NCBI GenBank assembly: GCA_009746045.1
Contig: RPFO01001241.1
Location: forward strand, 1 to 64,000
Length of the DNA: 64,000 nucleotides
From: Mesostigma viride
Taxonomy: Eukaryota > Streptophyta > Mesostigmatophyceae > Mesostigmatales > Mesostigmataceae
Direction of reading: 5' to 3'
Each line of letters opens with the position of its first letter. Within the stretch, counting starts at the first letter, position 1. Below, in pieces: positions 54,906 to 63,117 of this stretch. The position numbers and the translations under genes are program-made. Under the pieces are notes generated by a model. The model was not told the DNA's origin. It saw only the letters and a list, made by a program, of their open reading frames with translations, and did no database searches.

Positions 54906-55319
54906 TCACTCCTCGCGTTCCATCGCGGGTCTCTGCAGGACGCGACGTCTCCCGGTCGCCGCCGTCGCCGCAGCGGCCGCCGCAGCGGCCGCCTGGCGCG
55001 CACGGATATCGGCGGCCGCGGCGTCCACCGCGTCGAACATGTCGCGATACGGGTCGCTCTGACCCCCCTCCCAAAACGGAACTTCGGGGGCGAACCAGGA
55101 GTTCGAGGACGGGACCACGCCCTCGAGCGAGTTGCGAGACGGGTCGGGGTCCGCGAGCGAGTCGATGAACGCGTCGAACTCGGCCATGAGCGCCGCATTT
55201 TCCGCGATCCGACGCCGCGCCTCCTCCGCCGACGGCTGCTTCACCTTGTGACGCCGGACTCCCTTGCGCGCCGTCTTGGCCCGCTTTCTGCTGTCGCTCG
55301 TCACCGCAGGATGCGTCAT
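54906..55319 (-). CDS. Leader-bearing protein with poly-Ala tract
   Basis: 137 residues from ATG 55319. Leader KGVRRHKVKQ, then an acidic helical segment with EFDAFIDSLADPDPS. A SWFAPEVPFWEGG stretch and a run of Ala (about 108-118) precede a basic end. The DNA behind the Ala run is GCC/GCG repeats that could slip. An AATAAAATC box is upstream. Function unknown. Confidence 0.5.
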   Translation of the reverse strand: MTHPAVTSDSRKRAKTARKGVRRHKVKQPSAEEARRRIAENAALMAEFDAFIDSLADPDPSRNSLEGVVPSSNSWFAPEVPFWEGGQSDPYRDMFDAVDAAAADIRARQAAAAAAAAATAATGRRRVLQRPAMEREE

Positions 55320-55359
55320 ACCTCGTACATTCCGTCCAGATTTTATTCGGGAACGCCCG

Positions 55360-55894
55360 TCACGCGGACGCCGGCTTCGACGTCTTCTTCGTCCTCCTCT
55401 TCTTCCGCCTGTCGCGCCGCTTCTCCCTGACACACACCTCGTCCGTCATCCTCACGCGGTAACGCGCTCTCGCGCCGGAGCCCCTCCGCCACGTGACGAC
55501 CGGGTCGCACGACGACCCCGGCCGCGACGGCGCCCTCTTGGCCGGCCCGTCCCGATTACGGCGCGGGGGGGCGGCGGGGACGGCGCGCGGCCCTTCCCGA
55601 ACCCCATCGGGGGCGGCGGGGGGGCGCGGGCGCGGGAGCCATGGCGTACCTGAACCTCCGTCTCCGCACGAGTTGCGACCGAATCGGCGCCGCGCCGTAC
55701 GCGCGAGGCGCACCGTACGCCCACGCCGCGACCGGTCCGTATCCCCACGTCTGCGTCTCGGCGTACGCTTCCGGGACGTACGGCGCTTCGTCCGCGTGCA
55801 TGGGCATTTCCGCGTCCTCTCCTTGTCCGCCCGCATCGCCCGCTCTCATCCCGTGTCGCACAGGTCCGCGTCGGACGCGTCTCATCCTTTCCAT
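55360..55894 (-). CDS. Leader-bearing Tyr/Ala/Pro-rich protein, two frameshifts
   Basis: Starts at ATG 55894 with RRGPVRHGMRAGD, the leader. A Tyr/Ala/Gly segment (AWAYGAPRAYGAAP) follows, then a Pro-rich tract. Two G7 runs (55618-55624 and 55565-55571, plus strand), each one base short, are needed to reach the coding-like C-terminus (RVRMTDEVCVREKRRD). About 178 residues in all. Tyr/Ala/Pro-rich composition fits a surface or fibre protein. Reconstructed from three frames, so confidence is modest. Confidence 0.45.
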
Positions 55895-55939
55895 AACCGC
55901 GGGAGATTTATTTTGGCGCGCATACAGTAGAATCGCGCC

Positions 55940-56503
55940 ATGCCCGCTCCGAGGAAGAAGGGGGCCGGCAAGAAGAAGAGCGCGGCCAAGGGAGCGGCGA
56001 CGAAGAGACGGACGAGAAGACACGTGGCCCGAGCGGGCGCTGCGACACGAGCGCGCGTGGGAGCCGACGCGGACCGTAACGCCTATATCGTGCCGAGACC
56101 CGACCCGCTCTCCCCCGAGTCCGCGGGCGCGCAGATGGCCGCGAGGGCGCGAGAGGCGAGGCCGAGTTCCGTGCCCCCCATGTACTACACGGAGGAGCAG
56201 CGCGGCATGAGCGAGTTCCGGGACGGGGAGCCGTCGCGTCGAAGGTTCCTCCTGAGGCGAGCGCTCGTCCGAGACGGATACCGGGCCGACGAGGCGAGCG
56301 ACGCGGCGGGGAACGTCGTCCGTCTGGCGAAATGGCACGACGACGTCGAGAGGCGTCTGGGCGATTACCTGCGTTGGAGTCGGTTGGACGACGCGACTCG
56401 GGCGGTCGCTCCCAGGCCGAACATCGAAGAGGTCGTGCCCCTTCGCAACGACGTCATCGGCTCGCCCGGAGCCGAGGAATGGGGCCTCTTGGAGGAGTGG
56501 TAA
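55940..56503 (+). CDS. Leader-bearing protein, tandem paralogue 1
   Basis: 187 residues. A Lys/Arg/Ala leader ends in TRRHVARAGA. The body shares YxTEEQR, a (R/L)xRDGY helix and a Y-L-x-W segment with the next gene, so the two are tandem duplicates with different N-termini. The body is helical and charged. No outside family recognised. Divergent from the gene at 55360. Confidence 0.6.
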   Translation: MPAPRKKGAGKKKSAAKGAATKRRTRRHVARAGAATRARVGADADRNAYIVPRPDPLSPESAGAQMAARAREARPSSVPPMYYTEEQRGMSEFRDGEPSRRRFLLRRALVRDGYRADEASDAAGNVVRLAKWHDDVERRLGDYLRWSRLDDATRAVAPRPNIEEVVPLRNDVIGSPGAEEWGLLEEW

Positions 56504-56557
56504 ACGGGGCGGGCGGAGATAATTGTCTTCGCAGTCCCTAGTAGCGAGTGCGGAATC

Positions 56558-57169
56558 ATGAGGTGCGGAGGACGCACGAAACGGGGAGGGAGATGCGCGA
56601 ACAACACGAGAGGCGGGCCGTGTCGCTTGCACGCCCGCACGCGGACGGTCGCGAGGAGGTCGCGCTCGCACGCGGCGAGGGCCGGCGAGGTCAGCCGCGA
56701 CGTCGTCGGCGGCGACGCGTACCTGTGGCCGCGTCCGGGCGCCGAGGTCGCGATCCCGGACCCGCCGGAGGCCCCGTGGGGCGGGAACCGGCCGAGAGGG
56801 ACCCCGGGCTACCTGCAGACGGAGGAACAGCGAGCCGTCGGCGAGTACAGGGCCGGCCGGCGACTGGAAGCGTACGATCGCAGGATCAAGGTGCTGGCGG
56901 ACGCGCTCGAGAGGGACGGATACCCGCGGGCGATGGCCCTCGATTCGGCGGAAGAACTCGTGGCGGCCACCAACAACAGGCGGAGGGTCGGCGTCCTCGT
57001 GTCGGCGTACCTCGACTGGGCCGAGCTCGGCGACGCGGAGAGGGAACGGACCCGGCGGCCCCTCGTCGAGACCGCGATGCACGACGCGGAAGTGGACGCG
57101 TGGGGGGAGATTCGCCGAGAGCCGTCCCGGCATCGGGCGGCGGTCGCGTGGCGTTTTTATCGCATGTAG
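56558..57169 (+). CDS. Zinc-ribbon plus leader protein, tandem paralogue 2
   Basis: 203 residues. It begins with the mini-ribbon CGGRTKRGGRC...CRLH, then the leader RSRSHAARAGE. The body matches its upstream neighbour (TEEQR...Y, RDGYPRAMALD, YLDWAELGDAERE). The pair shows that ribbon and leader are swappable front ends on a common body. Function unknown. Confidence 0.6.
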   Translation: MRCGGRTKRGGRCANNTRGGPCRLHARTRTVARRSRSHAARAGEVSRDVVGGDAYLWPRPGAEVAIPDPPEAPWGGNRPRGTPGYLQTEEQRAVGEYRAGRRLEAYDRRIKVLADALERDGYPRAMALDSAEELVAATNNRRRVGVLVSAYLDWAELGDAERERTRRPLVETAMHDAEVDAWGEIRREPSRHRAAVAWRFYRM

Positions 57170-57189
57170 TCGGTATACGCACGGATACG

Positions 57190-58144
57190 ATGAGGTGCGT
57201 TCGCAAAACGTTGGCGGGTAATCCGTGTCGCAACCGGGCGCGGACGGGGCGGAAGACGTGCGGGACGCACGCCCCCGCGACCCGCGGGGGGAGACGACTC
57301 CGCCACAGGATGAGAGCTGGAGAGCTGACATGGGGCGAATTGGCGGAGGTGCGCGACGGACCTCCCCCCGCGGGCGCCCGATCCCGATCGATGACGAGGA
57401 GGACGTCGCGAACGCTCATAACCTTGTCGCGATGGCGTACGACCCCGACGCGGTCGACGCGACGCCGATCATGGACGACATCCCCATGGCCATCCCCAGG
57501 CCGGAACAGCCCCCTATCCCGCGTTCCATGGGGGAATGGACCGCGAAAGACGTGAGGGATTACCAGAAGATGAAGAAGGCGAGATATACGAGACAGAAAA
57601 ACGATCTGGCCAAACTCGAAGCCGACGAGCTCGCTCGCCCCGAATATTACGAGAACGCGAAAGGGGGCCGGGGAGCAAAGGCCTGACGTGGTACGGAACG
57701 AGCCAAGCCAGTCAAGACAAGCAGCGAGAGGACGCGAGGAAGCTGGAGGAGACGAGGCGGAAACAGAGGGAAAGAAATCAACGACGGAAAGAAAAGATGC
57801 AAGAAACGAGACTCGAAGACCTCGAGCCGCACGCGTCGGACGAGACCCTCAAGGAGGTGGAGCGGTTGCGGACGTTGGCCGAGATCCGGAAGAAGCGCGA
57901 GCTCGAGTCCAAGAGGGAAGAAGCGGCGAAAAGGAGGGGAATTTTGCCCCCCTCCCCGCCCGCCCCGCCCGCCCCGTCCGTCCCCGTGACACCGAACCAG
58001 CTTTCGAATTATGGACGGTTCGGGTTGAATACGGAGGCGGAACAGGAGGCGAGGAAGTACTTGCGAGACTTGAGGGCGTACGAGGCCGAGGTGCGCCGGC
58101 GCTTTAACGAAGGGGAGATTTTCATGCCCCTCCCAGGTACCTAG
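57190..58144 (+). CDS. Zinc-ribbon plus leader protein with coiled coil, two frameshifts
   Basis: About 318 residues over three frames. It starts with CVRKTLAGNPC...CGTH and a leader LRHRMRAGE. After a C6 run (57364-57369), one base short, it continues IPIDDEEDVANAHNLVA. After a G5 run (57663-57667), one base short, a long coiled coil of Arg, Lys, Glu and Gln follows, ending in a Pro-rich linker and a helical domain. The stop overlaps the convergent GNAT-like gene by four bases. Confidence 0.55.
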
Positions 58145-59076
58145 TTACGCGGGTATATATTTAGCACGGACGCGACCTTTGCACCGCCGCGTCGAGTGCC
58201 GCGCGCATCTGCGTCTCCCCCCGTCACCGGGTTCGTGCACCACCGGCGGGCCTTGGCGTTCCAGACGTCGCAATGACGGCGGCGGACGCAGTGCTGGTTG
58301 GCGCACCCGTGCCCCGTGCACGCCCTCATGATCCTGTCCGGGGTGGACGCCATATCGACCCAGGTCCCGTCACTGTCGTCCTCGACCTCCATGCCGAGCG
58401 TCTTGTAGTAGTCCACGAGCTTCATGTTGTTTTGGATTTCGCCGCCCCTCTCCCACATCAAGTCGTAGGGGTCGCTGCCGGGGGGTAATTGTTCCATTTC
58501 TTCCTCCAGCTTGCGCGCCGTGGCGGGGTACTTATCGATGAGACTCCAGGGCTCGTCGGTCGTGGCGTTGTCGGGGTCGGGTGATACGTATCTCGCTTTT
58601 CTCCCCCCCGTGCTCGCGACCGCGGACAGAGACACCCTCCCGTGGACGGGGTCTTCCATGTATCTCCTGTTGGCGTCGACGCCTCTCCAGAAGATTTCTT
58701 TGCCGAGACCGCTCATGGCGTCCTTTTCTCCCTGGCTCGCGTGATCCGACATCGAGTTGTTCTTGGCCGTGTTCACTTCGAACTGGGCGTAATACAACCC
58801 GTTGTCTTTGTTATTTATCACCATCAGGTATCCCAAATTGTCGGCGTTATCCCGGAGAGCGGTCTGCGGGTAGTTATCCGGGTAACGGATCACCACGTCC
58901 CTCGAAGGGTTCCCATAGACCCACCGCGGCCTGTACGTAAAATCCAGGGGGTAATTGCGTCCGTCGAGCGCTATGGACCGCCCCGTGGCGTGTCTCTCGT
59001 GCTCGTCGTCGGCCCTCCCCCGTTTGGACGAGGTCATGGTCCTCACGCCGTGCCCGACCCTTTTCGCGCGCCCCAT
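58141..59076 (-). CDS. GNAT-like protein with Cys/His-rich tail
   Basis: 311 residues. The N-terminus (KRVGHGVRTM) is a weak leader match. The middle shares NNMKLVDYYKTLGMEV and a following D-x-A-S-x-x-R-x-x-R-A-C block with the gene at 49020. The C-terminal 50 residues hold a Cys/His cluster (HGCANQHC, HC, WC) that could bind zinc. A second in-frame ATG at 59037 would drop the leader-like part. An acetyltransferase role is uncertain. Confidence 0.55.
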   Translation of the reverse strand: MGRAKRVGHGVRTMTSSKRGRADDEHERHATGRSIALDGRNYPLDFTYRPRWVYGNPSRDVVIRYPDNYPQTALRDNADNLGYLMVINNKDNGLYYAQFEVNTAKNNSMSDHASQGEKDAMSGLGKEIFWRGVDANRRYMEDPVHGRVSLSAVASTGGRKARYVSPDPDNATTDEPWSLIDKYPATARKLEEEMEQLPPGSDPYDLMWERGGEIQNNMKLVDYYKTLGMEVEDDSDGTWVDMASTPDRIMRACTGHGCANQHCVRRRHCDVWNAKARRWCTNPVTGGDADARGTRRGGAKVASVLNIYPRN

Positions 59077-59100
59077 AACACTCCTTATTACTGACGCGTT

Positions 59101-59774
59101 TTTTATGTTATGCTAACGGCGGCATTAGAATGTAATCGACATAGGAGTAATGCTGACACCCGTACCGTTACCACCATACCACCATACCACCAAAAAGTCC
59201 TCTTGAAAAAAGTTGGATACAATGGCGCGACCCCTGGTTTGCGTTGCTATTTATAGAATGTAATCAACATGAGAGTAATACTGACACCCGTACCGTTACC
59301 ACCATACCACCATACCACCAAAAAGTCCTCTTGAAAAAAGTTGGATACAATGGTGCGACCCCTGGTTTGCGTTGCTATTTTTAGTTATCTCATTAGTTAA
59401 ACTATCTTTTGCCCAAATTGTGTTAGCTTTTTTTCACCATAAATTTTATGGTGAAATTTTTAAAGTATAAAACACGCGGGCATATCGGCTCTTTTTAGAA
59501 ACGCAAACCAGGGGTCGTGCCATTGTATCCAACTTTTTTCAAGTGGACTTTTTGGTGGTATGGTGGTATGGTGGTAACGGTACGGGTGTCAGAATAAACA
59601 CAGAACATGCAATAGTTACTATTTTTAGAAACGCAAACCAGGGGTCGCGCCATTGTATCCAACTTTTTTCAAGAGGACTTTTTGGTGGTATGGTGGTATG
59701 GTGGTAACGGTACGGGTGTCAGCATTACTCCTATGTCGATTACATTCTAATGCCGCCGTTAGCATAACATAAAA
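59101..59774. repeat. Foldback element: nested 145-base inverted repeats
   Basis: The outer arms (59101-59245 and 59630-59774) are perfect complements by eye over 145 bases. An inner, slightly diverged copy of the core of the same unit follows each arm, giving two direct and two inverted copies. Each contains TACCACCATACCACCATACCACC and ACCCCTGGTTTGCG-type blocks. The centre holds a 25-base palindrome, TTTCACCATAAA-T-TTTATGGTGAAA (near 59435). It lies in 800 bases without a gene. It resembles a MITE or foldback transposon. A replication origin is an alternative. Confidence 0.7.
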
Positions 59775-59876
59775 CTGTAACGGTTTCGACCCGCCGACGG
59801 CGTCCAGGTACCGTTCGCGCGCATCCTCGTATGGCGTTTATAGGAGACGGCGAAATGTTTTCGACGTCGTAAAAAC

Positions 59877-60818
59877 TCAATCGTCGCGGTGCCAGAACGC
59901 GCGGTCCTGCAGCCGGTCGCCGCGGGTCCGCATGACCGCCATGCGCTCCGTGGCGCCGCGGTCGCGCTGCGGGAGCCCGAGGCGCATGAGCAGGGCCTTG
60001 CGCTCGGCGGCGTACGGGCCGTTCGCGTCCAAGGGGCTGCGGTCGGGGCGCTCCATGTGCCGGGCGTACGCCGCGTTGTGGGCCGCGTCCTGGCTGTCCA
60101 CCCAGAAGTCCTCGATCGCGTCGCCCACGAGGCGGCGCGTCTCCGCCAGAGGCGCCCGCTGGAGCGCCGTCGTCTGCGGCCTGCGGCGCCGCGTGGCTCG
60201 CAGCCGGGGGAGGGACACGTCCGAGTCGGGGATGACGGGCCAGACGGGGAGGGAGGGGACGTGCGGCGTCCTGTCGAAGAAGGGGTCGACCCACGCGGGC
60301 GGGCGCTCCAACAGCCCCCTTGTCCTCGTGGCGAACGCGTTCATCTTCGCGGCCCTCTGGGTGGCGATCTCCATCGCCTCCCACGCCCGCTGCCGGTCGA
60401 TCTTGTGGCTGGCCAGGGCGGCGCCCAAGGGGTCGTCCCCGTCGTACGACCGGTTGATGCGTTTGAGCATGGCGATCTCGACGTCCCCCCCGTGCTGCTT
60501 CCCCAGCTCGGCCGTGCGTTTCGCGAGTCGGAACGTCCGCACGCGTTTGTGCTGGCGGCGGAACTCCGGCACGGTCGCGTCCCTCTTCCGCTTGCCGATG
60601 TGCGGGATGCGGTCGTGCACGAGCTTCAGCATGCCCTTGCTCGTGGAGGCCAGGTTCCCCAGCGCCCTCCCGCTCTCCTGCTCGCCCACGCGGTCGATGA
60701 TTTTGTACAGGATATCGTCCGGCAGTCGCTCCATGGGGAAGTGGTCCTCGGGCCGCGTCACGACGCCGGCCCTGGCCGCGTGTCTCTTCTTCGCCGCCGT
60801 CTTGCGCTTCGGAGGCAT
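59877..60818 (-). CDS. F-box protein with basic leader
   Basis: 313 residues. Leader KRHAARAGV, then MERLPDDILYKIIDRVG...LASTSKGMLKLV (about 29-70), the clearest F-box in the window. The helical middle contains KRVRTFRLAKRTAELG. The C-terminal region (DPFFDRTP..., FWVDSQDAAHNAAYA, GDRLQDRAFW) is duplicated in the truncated gene next to it. SCF-type substrate recruitment is inferred. Confidence 0.7.
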   Translation of the reverse strand: MPPKRKTAAKKRHAARAGVVTRPEDHFPMERLPDDILYKIIDRVGEQESGRALGNLASTSKGMLKLVHDRIPHIGKRKRDATVPEFRRQHKRVRTFRLAKRTAELGKQHGGDVEIAMLKRINRSYDGDDPLGAALASHKIDRQRAWEAMEIATQRAAKMNAFATRTRGLLERPPAWVDPFFDRTPHVPSLPVWPVIPDSDVSLPRLRATRRRRPQTTALQRAPLAETRRLVGDAIEDFWVDSQDAAHNAAYARHMERPDRSPLDANGPYAAERKALLMRLGLPQRDRGATERMAVMRTRGDRLQDRAFWHRDD

Positions 60819-60857
60819 TCGCTATACAAACGTCTTTGATAAGTTTGGGAGGGCGGA

Positions 60858-61352
60858 TCAGTAGTCGATGGTCCAGAACTGCGGGTCCTGCAGCCGCCCG
60901 CCCTGCGTGCGCTTGATGGCCAGGTGCTCGGTCAACTGGTCCCTCTTGTCAGGATACCCGTGCATGAGGCGCAGGTCGTCTCGCCGGGCCTGGTCGTAGG
61001 CGTTGTTGAGGGGCGGCGGGTTCGCGGCCGCGCTGTACCACGCGTACGCCTTGTTGTGAGCGGAGTCCTGGCTCCCGACCCAGTAATCCGCGATATCCTC
61101 TGACATGGCGCGGCGCGCGTCCCCTAGAACCTTGCGCTCGTCCGCCGTGGTTTGCGGCAGAGTCTCCATGCTTCTGACGAGCTCGCGCTTACTCACGAAC
61201 TGGTTCGGGAAGGAGGGGTACGGGATCCAGGGCCGCGCGTGCGCGTACGGACGCGTGTCTCGGAACGGGTCCCTCCAGCCGGGGCCTCCATAAAACCGTG
61301 GTATGGTGGTATGGTGGTAATTCCGCATATGACAGAATAAATGTGTTCGCAT
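60858..61352 (-). pseudogene. Truncated paralogue of the F-box protein
   Basis: 164 residues that align with the C-terminal half of the gene just upstream (RDPFRDTRP, DYWVGSQDSAHNKAYAWY, GGRLQDPQFW). The F-box and leader are missing. The first 20-odd codons come from a fragment of the foldback repeat (61298-61320), which marks the breakpoint. It may still be expressed as a short protein. Confidence 0.65.
61298..61320 (-). repeat. Solo fragment of the foldback repeat
   Basis: GTGGTATGGTGGTATGGTGGTAA is the same block as in the foldback element. The ATGACAGAATAAA after it resembles the GTGTCAGAATAAA flank there. It sits exactly where homology of the truncated F-box paralogue ends. Confidence 0.6.
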
Positions 61353-61473
61353 GCATTTTTTTTTATTATTATTTCAATCGAATACAATTAAAGTTAAGAA
61401 TACATTTCGTCATCAATCGATCCAGGTGTAGCGGGCAATGCCTTCACTCTCTACGACAGCACTATCTACGAAT

Positions 61474-62736
61474 TCACTTCTTGATGTCGAAGCCCGCGAA
61501 GAAGCTGCGGACGAAGCGTCCGTCCGGAATCTTGGTCCTCTTGTCACAGAAGCGGAATCCAAGCTCCTGGAAGACGGACGCGAGGAGGGGGTTGGACGTG
61601 TGTTTGGTGTGGGCGAGCTTCGGCATCTTAAGGAAGTCCACGAACAGCGCCTTGCGCAGATCGCCGGCCGAGATGGACTTGTCGGCGCCGACATCGCACT
61701 TCTGCTCGACGAAAATGCGGGCGACGCAGCCGAGGGCGGTCTTGGTGTCGAACTTGGCATACGATTCCGTCTCGAGCCCCTCGGGTGCCGCGACCCACGG
61801 ATCCATGTCCTGCTCGAACTCCATGGTCGGCCAATCCTGGAATTTCCAGCAAGTGTAGAACACGTCCTCGTCCTCCTCCCTGGGCAGGAAGGGGTAGCGG
61901 GCGTAGAGCTTGTCGGAGAGCTCGGCCCTGTACGCGTTCAGCCAGTCGAGCAGGATCTGGGGGTAGCGCACGAAGTGGAACGAGTGGGTCACGTCGCGCA
62001 TGAACTCCTTCGGCCAGTCGGGGTGCGCGTCCTGCCAGTCGAACAGTCTCGCGGTCTTCTCGTCTTTCACGGCGTTGCGCACGCCCCTGTACCAGAAGTA
62101 CCCGGGCCAAGTGCCGGAGTAGGCGTTCAGGGGCTGGACGTCCTCGCTGTCCTCCAGATCGATGTGGAAGTCGGGCACGTCCAGGTCCATGAACAGGAGG
62201 GTGTTGATGTGGAGGAACACCTGGTAGAAGACGGTGGCCTCGGGCTTCTCCTTCACGACGACGAGACTCTTGACCGAGTCGGGCTCCAGCGCGAGCGGCT
62301 CCTTCACCAGGTCGAAGTTGACGTTCATGTGGGCCATGGCGCCCTTGTGGAGCTGCCCCTGGATGCGGAAGTCCGGCGCGCTGAAGTAGTCCATCACGCG
62401 GTTCCAGAAGTTCTGATGCTTGTTGTAATCGCGGATGAGCGCGAGCGCGGGCTCGTCGGTGATGCCGGAGAGCTTGGCCAGCGTCTCGAGCGCTTCGAAG
62501 AAAGGCGGCGTGGGACACATCTCCTCCCACCCGGTGAAGTAGACGCGGCCGGAGCGCACGAAGGCCCCGAACGCGCAGGCGGCCATCGCCTCGCTCGCGG
62601 TGGGAGGCGCGCGGACGGTCTTCTCGGGCGCGGTCAGGAGCTTGCGCGCCGTCGCCTCGCTGATGGAGAACTTCTTGTCGATCGGCCACGAGGCCGTCCT
62701 GAAAAAGCTGGAGGAAACCGCGTCGGATCCCCTCAT
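61474..62736 (-). CDS. Hypothetical protein, early-type promoter
   Basis: 420 residues from ATG 62736. No membrane helix. The middle has aromatic-rich helices (FWNRVMDYFSAPDF, GTWPGYFWYRGV). The C-terminal 75 residues (SISAGDLRKALFVDFL..., VFQELGFRF..., FVRSFFAGF) look like a winged-helix module such as those at the ends of some viral replication and KilA-N-type proteins. That reading is tentative. GGATAAAAGG lies about 70 bases upstream, with E2F-like and heat-shock-like sites beyond it. The 120 bases on its 3' side are AT-rich with no gene. Confidence 0.65.
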   Translation of the reverse strand: MRGSDAVSSSFFRTASWPIDKKFSISEATARKLLTAPEKTVRAPPTASEAMAACAFGAFVRSGRVYFTGWEEMCPTPPFFEALETLAKLSGITDEPALALIRDYNKHQNFWNRVMDYFSAPDFRIQGQLHKGAMAHMNVNFDLVKEPLALEPDSVKSLVVVKEKPEATVFYQVFLHINTLLFMDLDVPDFHIDLEDSEDVQPLNAYSGTWPGYFWYRGVRNAVKDEKTARLFDWQDAHPDWPKEFMRDVTHSFHFVRYPQILLDWLNAYRAELSDKLYARYPFLPREEDEDVFYTCWKFQDWPTMEFEQDMDPWVAAPEGLETESYAKFDTKTALGCVARIFVEQKCDVGADKSISAGDLRKALFVDFLKMPKLAHTKHTSNPLLASVFQELGFRFCDKRTKIPDGRFVRSFFAGFDIKK

Positions 62737-63117
62737 GGCTATGGTGGAAGCTTTCGCTGGGAGAGTGTTGTTGCTGAGGTGAGTGAGGTCCTGAGGTGGT
62801 GAGAGGCCTTTTATCCTCTGGGCGGGGGCCCTCTGCAAAAGGGAGGGAAAAAAAGGGGGGAAATTTGGGCGGGAAATCACACCCTCGTTAAGTTAACCTT
62901 CGTGGAGGGAATGGAACCTTCTGGAAGCCCTGTGAAAAAAAGGCGGGAAAACCCTCGTTAAGTTAACTTTTTTGGAAGGAAATGGAACCTTCTAGAAGGA
63001 GCTGGAAAGGGCGGGCCCCCCCTCGTTAAGTTGACTCTGGACAAGTATAAGAGGGCGCGCTGGGGTGAGAAAGGCCATTCTCTCCTCACTCATCAAGACG
63101 ACGAGCGAATTTCAGCC
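62737..63117. promoter_or_regulatory. Bidirectional early-type promoter
   Basis: 381 bases without a gene. GGCGGGAAA (E2F-type) at 62868-62876 and 62942-62950. GTTAAGTTAAC at 62887-62897 and 62957-62967, with a variant at 63025-63035. Perfect three-unit heat-shock elements GAAnnTTCnnGAA at 62914-62926 and 62985-62997. TATAA-type boxes face each way: GGATAAAAGG leftward near 62812 and GTATAAGAG rightward near 63045. The unit order E2F, palindrome, heat-shock element is repeated twice. Confidence 0.6.

Noticed and set aside
55556..57331. A 591-codon minus-strand frame across the two tandem paralogues
   Set aside because: Only its last part (from 55894) is coding-like. The rest is antisense to two real genes.
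59101..59774. CRISPR-like array
   Set aside because: Units are inverted as well as direct, there are no unique spacers, and the context is eukaryotic-virus-like.
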